Origin: JANOYC01 sp031428675 | GTDB lineage: Bacteria > Actinomycetota > Actinomycetes > Actinomycetales > Microbacteriaceae | NCBI GenBank assembly: GCA_031428675.1 | Contig: JANOYC010000093.1 | Span: 46,718 to 110,717 of the forward strand | Direction: 5' to 3' | Length of the DNA stretch: 64,000 bases | Shown: positions 45,698 through 53,731 of the stretch, one piece after another | Numbering within the stretch: the first letter of the stretch is position 1 | Layout: the number at the start of each line of letters is the position of its first letter | Translations under genes and position numbers: made by a program | The notes under the pieces: generated by a model | The model's input: the letters and a program-made list of their open reading frames with translations, nothing else | The model's database searches: none | What the model was told of the DNA's origin: nothing

Positions 45698-47149
45698 ATG
45701 CCCGATGACTCCTCGCCCGTCGACCGCGCCAGCAATGGGTCGGGTGGGCACGTTGTTCATCAATCGGTGAGCGGCACGGCCTATGCGACGCTTCGACACC
45801 AACCAACACCCCGCACCGAGCGGATCGCGCTCGGGCGAGCTATGCGCAACGACGTGCCCCGTGCGTCACTCGGGCACTGGGCCGAACGGGATGACCGCAC
45901 CGACGTCGTCGACCTGATCGAGCAGTCCCACCGCGGAAGGCAGGACTGGCTCATCCCACTGCGCGTCGGTCGGATGACGGCGTCCCCTTACGGGTTTCTG
46001 CGCGGCACGGCGATCGTGATGGCCGCCGACCTCGCGGCACTGCCCTCGACCGGCATCACCCCGGTGATCTGCGGTGACGCCCACGTGGGCAACTTCGGCT
46101 TCTACGCGTCTCCCGAGCGGGAGCTGGTGATCGACCTCAACGATTTCGACGAGGCGCACCCCGGCGCTTGGGAATGGGACCTGCGGAGGCTCGCCGCAAG
46201 CATCCACGTCGCCGGTAGACAGAACGGCTTCACCGAGCAACAATGCGCCGACGCGGTGGCGTCCAGCGTGCGCGCGTATCGGGAGCACGTGCGCGAACTC
46301 GCCGACATGTCGTTGCTCGATCGATCGTTCTTGCGCGTGGATCCGGAACGGATCAAGTCGCTCACGACAGACCTTAACCTGCACAAGGACGTCGAAAAGG
46401 CGGCGAGCAAGGCCCGCAAGCGCACGGGTGACCGCGCGCTTCCGCGCTTCGCGACCGAGGAGGGCGGGCGACGTCGGATCGTGGATGAACCTCCGCTCAT
46501 CACCCATCTTGATGAGTTGGATGCCGACGAAGTCGGCGACGCTCTCGACCACTACCTCGAAACGCTCTCGCCGCACTGGCGGCGTGTGCTCGGCGGATAC
46601 ACCCTCGTTGATATCGCCCACAAGGTTGTCGGTGTCGGCAGTGTCGGACTGCGGGCGTTCGTGGTGCTGTGCGAAGGCAGCAGCCCCGACGACGTGATTT
46701 TTCTGCAACTGAAGCAAGCGCGACGATCGGTCGTCGCGCCGTTCGTGCACGGCGATTCCGCTTGGCACGCGCACCAGGGTCAGCGCGTCGTTGAATACCA
46801 GCAGGCGCTGCAGACGGTGAGCGACCCGTTGCTCGGTTGGACGACAATCGGAGGCCGCCAATACTACGTGCGACAGTTCCGCAACATGAAAGGTCGACTG
46901 CCGATTGACGGAATCGCGCCGACGTCGATGGTCGACTACGTTGCCGTTTGTGGACGACTCTTGGCGAAGGGACACGCGCGCACGAGTGGCGCATCCATGA
47001 TCGCCGGGTATGTGGGTCAAGGCGACAACCTCGACCGCGCCATCACCGCATTCGCCAAGTCGTACGCCGACCAAACCGAGAAAGACCACGCGAGCCTCGT
47101 CGCAGCGGTCAGGTCAGGTCGCATCGCCTCGGAGCAGGAAGCGTCCTAA
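45698..47149 (+). CDS. DUF2252 family protein
   Basis: 483 residues from ATG 45698. Family marks are LIPLRVGRMTASPYGFLRGTA, PVICGDAHVGNFGFYASPERELVIDLNDFDEAHPGAWEWDLRRLAAS and LGWTTIGGRQYYVRQFRNMKG. The GDAHVGNFG and NDFDE elements resemble the catalytic and metal-binding parts of aminoglycoside-phosphotransferase-like kinases, and a kinase-like fold is plausible, but no activity is known to me. It is cytoplasmic. It is divergent from the GntR gene and convergent with AsnC across a repeat-bearing 89-base gap. Confidence 0.9.
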   Translation: MPDDSSPVDRASNGSGGHVVHQSVSGTAYATLRHQPTPRTERIALGRAMRNDVPRASLGHWAERDDRTDVVDLIEQSHRGRQDWLIPLRVGRMTASPYGFLRGTAIVMAADLAALPSTGITPVICGDAHVGNFGFYASPERELVIDLNDFDEAHPGAWEWDLRRLAASIHVAGRQNGFTEQQCADAVASSVRAYREHVRELADMSLLDRSFLRVDPERIKSLTTDLNLHKDVEKAASKARKRTGDRALPRFATEEGGRRRIVDEPPLITHLDELDADEVGDALDHYLETLSPHWRRVLGGYTLVDIAHKVVGVGSVGLRAFVVLCEGSSPDDVIFLQLKQARRSVVAPFVHGDSAWHAHQGQRVVEYQQALQTVSDPLLGWTTIGGRQYYVRQFRNMKGRLPIDGIAPTSMVDYVAVCGRLLAKGHARTSGASMIAGYVGQGDNLDRAITAFAKSYADQTEKDHASLVAAVRSGRIASEQEAS

Positions 47150-47186
47150 TCGGGCCAGCCGGGCATCCCGCGCGGTGCTGTTCTCG

Positions 47187-47250
47187 GTCGAACGCCGCTG
47201 TCAGTCGGTCGAACGCTGCGGTAAGTCGAACGCTGCCGTCAGTCGAACGA
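47187..47250. repeat. 17-bp imperfect tandem repeats at convergent junction
   Basis: Three 17-base units begin GTCGAACGC: 47187-47203 (GTCGAACGCCGCTGTCA), 47208-47224 (GTCGAACGCTGCGGTAA) and 47225-47241 (GTCGAACGCTGCCGTCA), with a truncated fourth GTCGAACGA at 47242. A GTCG duplication separates units 1 and 2. The last units carry the AsnC stop codon and its C-terminal SFD codons, so the array probably arose by duplication of the gene end. Confidence 0.85.
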
Positions 47251-47700
47251 GCGATGGATGAGGCGCGACAATACGACCGCGCTGCGGGTGTGATCGACGT
47301 TCGGGGCGACGCGCACCTTCTCCAGAGCGACCTCGAGTGACGGAATGTCCCTGGATCGAATGTGCACGATGGCGTCGGCCGAACCGGTAACCGTGCCGGC
47401 GTCGACGACCTCGGGGATGCCGGAGAGGATGCGCTTCAACTCATTGGGCGCCACGGTGCCGCGGCAGAACAACTCGACGTATGCTTCGGTGGCCAGGCCG
47501 TCGACGGCGGGATCCACCTGGATGGTGAACCCACGGATGACGCCGTCGGCCACGAGGCGGTCAACCCGACGCTTCACGGCTGACGCCGACAATCCGATGA
47601 CCTCGCCGATGTCGCCGTAGCCGGCGCGTCCGTTCTGGCGCAAGAGGTCGATTATTCCGTAGTCGAGGCTGTCCATACTCTTCAGCATACGCGCGTTCAT
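47239..47700 (-). CDS. Lrp/AsnC-family transcriptional regulator
   Basis: 153 residues. The N-terminal HTH reads LDYGIIDLLRQNGRAGYGDIGEVIGLSASAVKRRVDRLVADGVIRGF; the C-terminal RAM ligand domain has VPEVV-like IPEVVDAGTVTGSADAIVHIRSRDIPSLEVAL. These regulators respond to amino acids and form octamers. It is divergent from the arginine-degrading pair (47781-49906) with an 80-base gap, so it is expected to control arginine or ornithine use. As I recall, Mycobacterium tuberculosis has the same order (AsnC regulator, DDAH-like gene, rocD). The start at ATG 47700 is favoured by length; ATG 47688 is possible. Confidence 0.92.
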   Translation of the reverse strand: MNARMLKSMDSLDYGIIDLLRQNGRAGYGDIGEVIGLSASAVKRRVDRLVADGVIRGFTIQVDPAVDGLATEAYVELFCRGTVAPNELKRILSGIPEVVDAGTVTGSADAIVHIRSRDIPSLEVALEKVRVAPNVDHTRSAVVLSRLIHRSFD

Positions 47701-47780
47701 TGCGTGACACCATGATGAAGCGCTGGTTTATTGCGCGGAACGCTCGGACATTGCTGAATGGTGCGTGTGAGACTGAAGGC

Positions 47781-48635
47781 ATGACTTTGACTGACAGCAC
47801 TGCGATCACGCCTCATCGCACGGCCACCACCCGTAGCGTGCTGATGTGCCGCCCAGAATTCTTCACCGTCGTCTACCGCATCAATCCGTGGATGAACCCC
47901 CAGCTGCCGACAAACACCAGCCTCGCAATCGAGCAATGGGAGGCCCTCTACCGCAGTTACCTGCAGCTGGGATTCGACGTGCAGCTCGTGGAACCTGTGA
48001 GGGGCCTCCCCGACATGGTTTACGCCGCCAACGGCGGGTTCGTCATCGACGGCATCGCCTACGGCGCGAAATTCACCTACCCCGAGCGCCAACCAGAGGG
48101 CCCCGCCTACATGGAATGGTTCCGCGGCCACGGCCTCGACGTGCGCGAGCCCGAAAGCATCAACGAAGGGGAGGGAGACTTCCTGCTCGTCGGTGACACA
48201 ATTCTTGCGGGCACCGGCTTCCGGTCCGCGTCGAACAGCCACGCAGAGGTCGCCCGCATCTTCGACCGCGACGTCGTGACACTCAACCTCGTGAACCCGA
48301 GCTTCTACCACCTCGATACCGCCATTGCCGTTCTCGACGCCGACAACGGCCCGGCGGGCGCCGCCATCGCTTACCTTCCCAGTGCGTTCGACGAGGAGTC
48401 GCTCGACAAACTGCACACGCTGTATCCGGATGCGATCCTCGTGTCGGAAGAGGACGCATCCGTGCTCGGACTCAACAGCTTCAGCGACGGCTACAACGTG
48501 GTCATCGCATCTCGCGCGGTCGGCTTCGAGCAGCAGCTCCGCGAACGCGGATACAACCCCATCGGCGTCGACCTCAGCGAACTCCTGCTCGGCGGCGGCG
48601 GTGTGAAGTGCTGCACTCTGGAGTTGCGACGATGA
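47781..48635 (+). CDS. DDAH/arginine-dihydrolase-like guanidine-modifying enzyme
   Basis: 284 residues from ATG 47781 (GAAGG upstream). The amidinotransferase fold is recognised by LMCRPEFFTVVYRINPWM, GLPDMVYAANGGFV, EGEGDFLLVGD, FYHLDTAIAVLDADNG and the nucleophile Cys in GGGGVKCCTLELRR (277 or 278). It is usually annotated as dimethylargininase. The INPWM and AANGG elements look closer to the cyanobacterial arginine dihydrolase ArgZ/AgrE, where Asn in the matching position replaces the DDAH acidic residue. Overlap with rocD (ATGA) suggests that it makes ornithine from arginine. This is inferred, and citrulline formation remains possible. Confidence 0.85.
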   Translation: MTLTDSTAITPHRTATTRSVLMCRPEFFTVVYRINPWMNPQLPTNTSLAIEQWEALYRSYLQLGFDVQLVEPVRGLPDMVYAANGGFVIDGIAYGAKFTYPERQPEGPAYMEWFRGHGLDVREPESINEGEGDFLLVGDTILAGTGFRSASNSHAEVARIFDRDVVTLNLVNPSFYHLDTAIAVLDADNGPAGAAIAYLPSAFDEESLDKLHTLYPDAILVSEEDASVLGLNSFSDGYNVVIASRAVGFEQQLRERGYNPIGVDLSELLLGGGGVKCCTLELRR

Positions 48636-49906
48636 CGTCACAGGGAATGCGCACACCCCGAACGTCACAGATGTCACAGTCGATCACTGACCGTGCCGCT
48701 TCCGCGATTGCCCGGGAAAACGAGCATGCGGCGCACAACTACCACCCGTTGCCCGTCGTCATTCAACGAGGCGACGGCGCGTGGCTGACCGACGTCAACG
48801 GGCGCCGGTATCTCGATTGCCTTGCCGCGTACTCCGCGGTGAACTTCGGGCACGGGCATCCAGCGCTCCTTGAGGCTGCCAGAGACCAGCTCGATCGCAT
48901 CACGCTCACCAGCCGTGCATTCCACAACGACCGGCTCGGAGAGTTCGTCGAGAAGCTCGCGAGGCTCTGCGGCAAAGACATGGTGTTGCCCATGAACACG
49001 GGCGCGGAAGCCGTCGAGTCGGCGATCAAGGTTGCGCGGGCATGGGGCTACCGCGTCAAGGGCGTGCCAACCAACCAGGCGAAGATCATCGTCGCCGACG
49101 GCAACTTCCACGGCCGCACCACCACGATCATCAGCTTCTCCGACGATGAGCAAGCCAGAGCGGATTTCGGACCGTACACGCCCGGGTTCGTATCGGTGCC
49201 TTACGGCGATGCTACGGCGCTCGCAGCCGCGATCGATGAGAACACCGTCGCGGTGTTGCTCGAGCCCATTCAAGGCGAGGCTGGCATCCTGATTCCCCCT
49301 GCCGACTATCTGCCGGACGTGCGCCGGATCACCGCGCAGAACCGGGTGCTGTTCATTGCCGACGAGATCCAATCCGGACTCGGTCGAACGGGCGCCACTT
49401 TCCAGTGCGACAACGTCGGGGTCGTGCCCGACCTGTATCTGCTGGGCAAAGCGCTCGGTGGCGGAATCGTGCCGGTGAGCGCGGTGGTCGGAAACCGGGA
49501 CGTGCTCGGCGTGCTGCGACCCGGTGAGCATGGCTCGACCTTCGGCGGAAACCCGCTGGCCGCCGCGGTGGGAATTGCGGTGGTGGAACTGCTCGAATCC
49601 GGCGAAATGCAGGAGCGCTCTCGTGTGCTCGGTGAGCGATTGGGCACCGCTCTCGAGCGGCTGATCGGGTGTGGCGTGGTCGCGGTGCGCAGAGCTGGGC
49701 TGTGGGCCGGCGTCGACATCGATCCAGCGATCGCGACCGGGCGTGCCGTCTGCGAGAAGCTCATGGATCGGGGTGTGCTCGTTAAAGACACGCACGGGTC
49801 GACCATTCGGTTCGCGCCGCCGATCGTCGCGTCGGCCGAGGATCTCGACTGGGCGGTCGAGCAACTCGCCGCCACCCTCGCCGCCCTCCTCCCCTCCGCC
49901 CGCTGA
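48632..49906 (+). CDS. rocD: Ornithine aminotransferase
   Basis: 424 residues from ATG 48632, overlapping the upstream stop. A PLP enzyme that transfers the delta-amino group of ornithine to 2-oxoglutarate, giving glutamate semialdehyde/P5C. Motifs: NYHPLPVVIQRGDGAWLTDVNGRRYLDCLAAYSAVNFGHGHP, MNTGAEAVESAIKVARAWGY, LFIADEIQSGLGRTG (PLP Asp) and the Schiff-base Lys in YLLGKALGGGIVPVSAVVG. Unlike M. tuberculosis, where I recall the gene being split, it is intact here. The P5C formed can be finished by PutA (40.9 kb). Its stop TGA (49904-49906) belongs to repeat copy B. Confidence 0.94.
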   Translation: MTSQGMRTPRTSQMSQSITDRAASAIARENEHAAHNYHPLPVVIQRGDGAWLTDVNGRRYLDCLAAYSAVNFGHGHPALLEAARDQLDRITLTSRAFHNDRLGEFVEKLARLCGKDMVLPMNTGAEAVESAIKVARAWGYRVKGVPTNQAKIIVADGNFHGRTTTIISFSDDEQARADFGPYTPGFVSVPYGDATALAAAIDENTVAVLLEPIQGEAGILIPPADYLPDVRRITAQNRVLFIADEIQSGLGRTGATFQCDNVGVVPDLYLLGKALGGGIVPVSAVVGNRDVLGVLRPGEHGSTFGGNPLAAAVGIAVVELLESGEMQERSRVLGERLGTALERLIGCGVVAVRRAGLWAGVDIDPAIATGRAVCEKLMDRGVLVKDTHGSTIRFAPPIVASAEDLDWAVEQLAATLAALLPSAR

Positions 49907-49952
49907 GCAGTTTCTGCTCGAATAACGGCCTTTTAGGAGCAGAAACTGCTCA
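49904..49952. repeat. Nested-palindrome element, copy B
   Basis: The left arm TGAGCAGTTTCTGCTC (49904-49919) and right arm GAGCAGAAACTGCTCA (49937-49952) are perfect reverse complements across a 17-base spacer. Each arm is also a perfect small palindrome (GAGCAG, three bases, CTGCTC). The first three bases are the rocD stop codon. The spacer holds AATAACGG, also close to that in copy A. This is the best-preserved copy of the four. Confidence 0.93.
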
Positions 49953-49994
49953 CTCGACGGGAGGGGGGCGGCGCGAACTGGCGGGGGAAGGAAA

Positions 49995-50013
49995 GTTAGC
50001 CTAACCTAACTAA
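49995..50013. promoter_or_regulatory. DtxR/IdeR-type iron box
   Basis: The sequence GTTAGCCTAACCTAACTAA, read on the minus strand, gives GTTAGGTTAGGCTAAC, which matches the core of the TTAGGTTAGSCTAACCTAA iron-box consensus at most positions. It is about 32 bases before the substrate-binding gene of a ferric-iron transporter, where a DtxR-type repressor would block transcription under iron-replete conditions. Confidence 0.75.
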
Positions 50014-50044
50014 GTCCCTCGCCCCGCTCACGGAGAGTTTCGCC

Positions 50045-51079
50045 ATGCGCTCTACCCTCGCCTTCACGGCCGCTGCCACCGCGGTTCTCTTCACGGTCAC
50101 CGGATGCGCGACGTCCGCCGAGCCCGGACCTGACGGCATGACGAGCGACAACAGTTTCACTCTCTACTCCGGCCGCGCCGAAAGTCTGGTGCAGCCACTC
50201 ATCGACCTCTTCGAGGACGAAACCGGCATCACGGTCGACGTCCGCTACGGGGACACTCCCGAAATGGGAGCACTCCTGCTCGAAGAGGGCGACCGAACCC
50301 CTGCCGCCGTCTTCCTGTCGCAAGACGGTGGTGCCCTCGGTGCCCTGAGCGCTGCTGGCCTCTTTACTACCCTGCCCGACGACGTGACGAGCGTCGTCGC
50401 CGACGGCTTCACCTCCACCGACGACACGTGGGTCGGCGTGACCGGACGGGCGCGCGTCATTGCCTACGACAGCGAGAAATTGAGCGCGGATGCCGTGCCC
50501 ACCACGGTCGATGCCTTCGCCCTCCCGGAGTGGTCTGGCCGCTTGGGCATCGCCCCGAGCAACGCCAGCTTCCAGGCGTTCGTGACGGCCTATCGCGTGC
50601 TCAAGGGCGAGGAGGCCGCCGACGCATGGGTTGCCGCGGTAGCCGCAAACAAGCCGCAGATCTTCGAGAACAACAATGCCGTGCTCGCGGCAGTCAATGA
50701 CGGGGTCGTCGAGACGGGCCTGCTGAACCACTATTACTGGTTCCGTCAGGCCGCCGAAACCGGAGCTGAGAACATGCGCGCGCAGTTGTCGTATCCCGAA
50801 GTCGGTGACCCCGGTGCAATCGTGAACGTGAGCGGCGCGGGAATCCTTGCGACGGCTGCGACCGATGCCGACGCGCTCGAGTTCGTGCGCTTCCTCGTGT
50901 CGACAGCGGCGCAGGAGTACTTCGTCGCCGAGACCTTCGAGTACCCGCTCACTACCGGGATGGCTGCGCCAGCAGGACTTCCCGCGATCGAATCCCTCGT
51001 GAACCCCGATCTCGACCTCGCCGACCTCGAGTCGCTCGAGATCACGCAACAGCTTCTGAGCAAGCACGGGCTCATTTGA
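50045..51079 (+). CDS. Ferric-iron ABC transporter substrate-binding lipoprotein
   Basis: 344 residues. The lipoprotein signal MRSTLAFTAAATAVLFTVTGC ends in a lipobox with Cys21. The mature protein has the FbpA-type two-lobed fold: LYSGRAESLVQPLIDLFEDETGI at the start, AVFLSQDGGALGALSAAG, and the paired tyrosines NHYYWFRQ that commonly coordinate Fe3+ in this family. It captures Fe3+ outside the membrane and delivers it to the permease encoded next. A DtxR-type box precedes it. Its stop overlaps the permease start. Confidence 0.93.
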   Translation: MRSTLAFTAAATAVLFTVTGCATSAEPGPDGMTSDNSFTLYSGRAESLVQPLIDLFEDETGITVDVRYGDTPEMGALLLEEGDRTPAAVFLSQDGGALGALSAAGLFTTLPDDVTSVVADGFTSTDDTWVGVTGRARVIAYDSEKLSADAVPTTVDAFALPEWSGRLGIAPSNASFQAFVTAYRVLKGEEAADAWVAAVAANKPQIFENNNAVLAAVNDGVVETGLLNHYYWFRQAAETGAENMRAQLSYPEVGDPGAIVNVSGAGILATAATDADALEFVRFLVSTAAQEYFVAETFEYPLTTGMAAPAGLPAIESLVNPDLDLADLESLEITQQLLSKHGLI

Positions 51080-52662
51080 CCTTCGGCCGAGTTCTCTCGG
51101 GCGCCACCGACGACCGCCCCCCAGGACGCGACCGATCCTCACGGTTGCGTCCGTTTGGCGTGCCACGCTGGCTCATCGTGCTCGCTGCCGTCTGCGCATC
51201 GGCGGCCGCCATTCCGCTGATCTATCTCGTCGCGCGCGCGTCCGAAGCCGGCTTCGCCACGTTCGCCGAGATTCTGATGCGCCCTCGCGTGCTCGAACTC
51301 GCGGTCAATTCCATCGGCTTCGCGCTTGCAGTTACGGCGTCATGCCTCGCGCTCGGCACCGCGTCGGCGTGGGTGCTCTCGCGCGTCAAGCTGCCCGGAG
51401 CGCGAATCCTTCTCCTCGCGTCCGCGCTTCCCCTCGCAGTGCCCTCCTACCTCGCCGCCTATGGCTGGCTGGTCTGGTTTCCCGGCATCAACGGGTTCTG
51501 GGCAAGCTGGTTCGTCATGACGGTGGTCTGCACCCCTTATGTGACGTTGCCTGTCGCCGCCGCGCTTCGCGGAGCATCCGGTGATCTGGAATCAGTAGCC
51601 CGCACTCTCGGTCGAGGACCGGTGCGCGCGTTCTGGGCCGCGACGTGGCCGCAGATCCGACCAGCGGCGATCGCGGGCGCGCTACTCGTCTGCCTCTATT
51701 CGCTCTCGGACTTCGGGCTGGTGTCGATGCTGCGGTTCCAGACGCTCACCTGGGGAATCAACGCCGCCTACGGCGCGAGTTTCGATCGCAATCAAGCCGC
51801 GTTGCTCGCGCTTGTGCTCGTGGTGCTCGCGCTCACTGTCGTGACAGCCGAGCGCCGAGTGCGCGGCCGTTCGCTCGCGACGTCGGGCGCGCGCGCGCCG
51901 CTGCTGAGGCTCCGTGCCGCGAGGGTTCCACTCGTGGGCATCGTTCTCGTCGCGCCCGTCGCGGGCGTGCTCATTCCGGTATTCGGGCTCGTCGCGAGAC
52001 TCGTGGATGCCGCTGCCGTGCGCGTGATAGACCCACAGCGGCTGGTCGAGGCGCTCATCGCGACAATCGGTCTTGCCGCCGCTGGCGCAATCGCCGCGAC
52101 TCTCATCGCGCTGCCGATAGCGGCATTCGCCGCGCGCGCCAAAGGCCGACTGGTTTCGGTAATCGAGTCGCTCGGCTACCTCGGACACGCTCTACCCGGA
52201 ATCGTCGTCGGGCTCTCGCTCGTCTTCTTCGCGCTGGCCGTAGTGCCGGTGCTCTACCAGAGTGTTATTGTGCTCGTCTTCGCCTACGCGGTGCTGTTCA
52301 TGCCTAAGGCGATCGGTACCACTCGCAGCGGCATCGAGGCGGTGCCCGATAGCCTGACGGACGTGGCGCGTACCCTCGGACTGTCGAAAACAGCGTCGTG
52401 GTGGCGGGTCACCGCCCGCTTGGCATTGCCCGGTGTCGGCGTGAGCGCGTTGCTCGTCGCCATCGCCGTCATGAAAGAACTGCCGGCCACTCTCCTGCTT
52501 CGTCCCACGGGAGTTTCCACGCTCGCGACAGAGTTGTGGGGGAGAACGGCGGTGTTCGAGTTCGGTGCGGCCGCGCCGTTCGCGGCGGCCCTGGTGCTGG
52601 TTGCAGCCGTGCCTGCAGCCTTCCTGTCAGGCATCCGCGGCGTTGCCAAGGAGGACTTGTGA
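51076..52662 (+). CDS. Ferric-iron ABC transporter permease (FbpB-type, two fused halves)
   Basis: 528 residues from TTG 51076, which overlaps the upstream stop TGA. About twelve membrane helices form two BPD_transp_1 halves (about 60-260 and 320-520). EAA-type loops are seen in GASGDLESVARTLGRGPVRAFWAATWPQIRPAA and SGIEAVPDSLTDVARTLGLSKTASWWRVTARLALPG, both of which contact the ATPase. It completes an FbpABC-like transporter with its neighbours. The TTG start is weak but the overlap supports coupling. Confidence 0.92.
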   Translation: MTFGRVLSGATDDRPPGRDRSSRLRPFGVPRWLIVLAAVCASAAAIPLIYLVARASEAGFATFAEILMRPRVLELAVNSIGFALAVTASCLALGTASAWVLSRVKLPGARILLLASALPLAVPSYLAAYGWLVWFPGINGFWASWFVMTVVCTPYVTLPVAAALRGASGDLESVARTLGRGPVRAFWAATWPQIRPAAIAGALLVCLYSLSDFGLVSMLRFQTLTWGINAAYGASFDRNQAALLALVLVVLALTVVTAERRVRGRSLATSGARAPLLRLRAARVPLVGIVLVAPVAGVLIPVFGLVARLVDAAAVRVIDPQRLVEALIATIGLAAAGAIAATLIALPIAAFAARAKGRLVSVIESLGYLGHALPGIVVGLSLVFFALAVVPVLYQSVIVLVFAYAVLFMPKAIGTTRSGIEAVPDSLTDVARTLGLSKTASWWRVTARLALPGVGVSALLVAIAVMKELPATLLLRPTGVSTLATELWGRTAVFEFGAAAPFAAALVLVAAVPAAFLSGIRGVAKEDL

Positions 52663-53687
52663 CTTGGGTGCAGGTCGACGATTTGTGCGTTGCCTACGGT
52701 GAGACGACCGTGTTGGAAGGCATCGACCTCACGGTTCCCCGCGGGAGTCTGGTCGCGATGCTCGGGCCCAGCGGTTGCGGGAAGACGACGTTCCTGCGAG
52801 TGCTGGCGGGACTCCATCCCGCCACTCGAGGCAGCATCACCGTCGGCGGCCGCACTCTGACGGGAGCGACGACGCACATTCCCGCCGAGAAGCGGGGCAT
52901 CGGATGGGTTCCCCAGCATGCGGCCCTGTTCCCGCACCAGACTGTCGCAGAGAACATCGGTTTCGGCTTGCCCCGCGAGGGTCGCGCCGACCGGATTGCC
53001 GAGCTCGCTGCCTTGGTCGGGATGACGTGGCATCTCGCGCGCTCACCCGCTCAACTCTCCGGCGGGCAGGCTCAGCGTGTCGCCTTGGCGCGCGCGCTCG
53101 CACCGCGCCCGGATCTGATTCTCCTCGACGAGCCATTCGCCGCGTTGGATCCCCTGCTGAGATCGGCTCTGCGCGTTGAGGTCGCCGAACTCCTGCGCCG
53201 GCAGAACACCACGAGCGTGCTCGTGACGCACGATCAGGAGGAGGCGCTGTCGCTCGCCGACTATGTCGCGGTCATGAACGACGGACGGATTCTGCAGTGG
53301 GGCACGCCAGCGGAAGTCTATGAACACCCGGCGACGCCGTGGGTCGCACGCTTCGTCGGAGACACCGTGGAACTTGTCGGTCGCTGGCGAGGCGGTCGAG
53401 TCGAGTGCGCGCTCGGCAGCGTAGAGGCCGAGACCGTCGGGGGATTTGCGCCAGCGGCAAATGCGCCGGTACGTGTGCTGCTTCGACCGGAATGGCTCGA
53501 ACTCAGCGACACCGGTGCGGATGCCGTGGTCACCTCGGTCGCCTACGCTGGCCACGACGCACTGGTTGAAATGAAACTCACGGCGGGGGAGCACGTGCGC
53601 GCTCGACTGGCGGCGCCTATCCTGCCTCGACGCGGCGATCTCGTGCACGTCGGCGTGCGCTACCGCGCCCTCGCCTACGCCCTGTAG
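52659..53687 (+). CDS. Ferric-iron ABC transporter ATPase (FbpC-type)
   Basis: 342 residues from GTG 52659, overlapping the permease stop. The nucleotide-binding domain has Walker A GPSGCGKTTFL, Q-loop WVPQHAALFPHQ, signature LSGGQAQRVALARAL, Walker B LILLDEPFAALDPLL and H-loop VLVTHDQEEAL. A C-terminal TOBE domain (about 245-340) ends the protein, as in FbpC. It energises Fe3+ uptake. The long open frame upstream lies inside the permease gene in another frame. Confidence 0.94.
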   Translation: MTWVQVDDLCVAYGETTVLEGIDLTVPRGSLVAMLGPSGCGKTTFLRVLAGLHPATRGSITVGGRTLTGATTHIPAEKRGIGWVPQHAALFPHQTVAENIGFGLPREGRADRIAELAALVGMTWHLARSPAQLSGGQAQRVALARALAPRPDLILLDEPFAALDPLLRSALRVEVAELLRRQNTTSVLVTHDQEEALSLADYVAVMNDGRILQWGTPAEVYEHPATPWVARFVGDTVELVGRWRGGRVECALGSVEAETVGGFAPAANAPVRVLLRPEWLELSDTGADAVVTSVAYAGHDALVEMKLTAGEHVRARLAAPILPRRGDLVHVGVRYRALAYAL

Positions 53688-53731
53688 ACCCGCTACGCAT
53701 CCTCTCGGCCCGCCCGGCATAGTCTGGGCGA

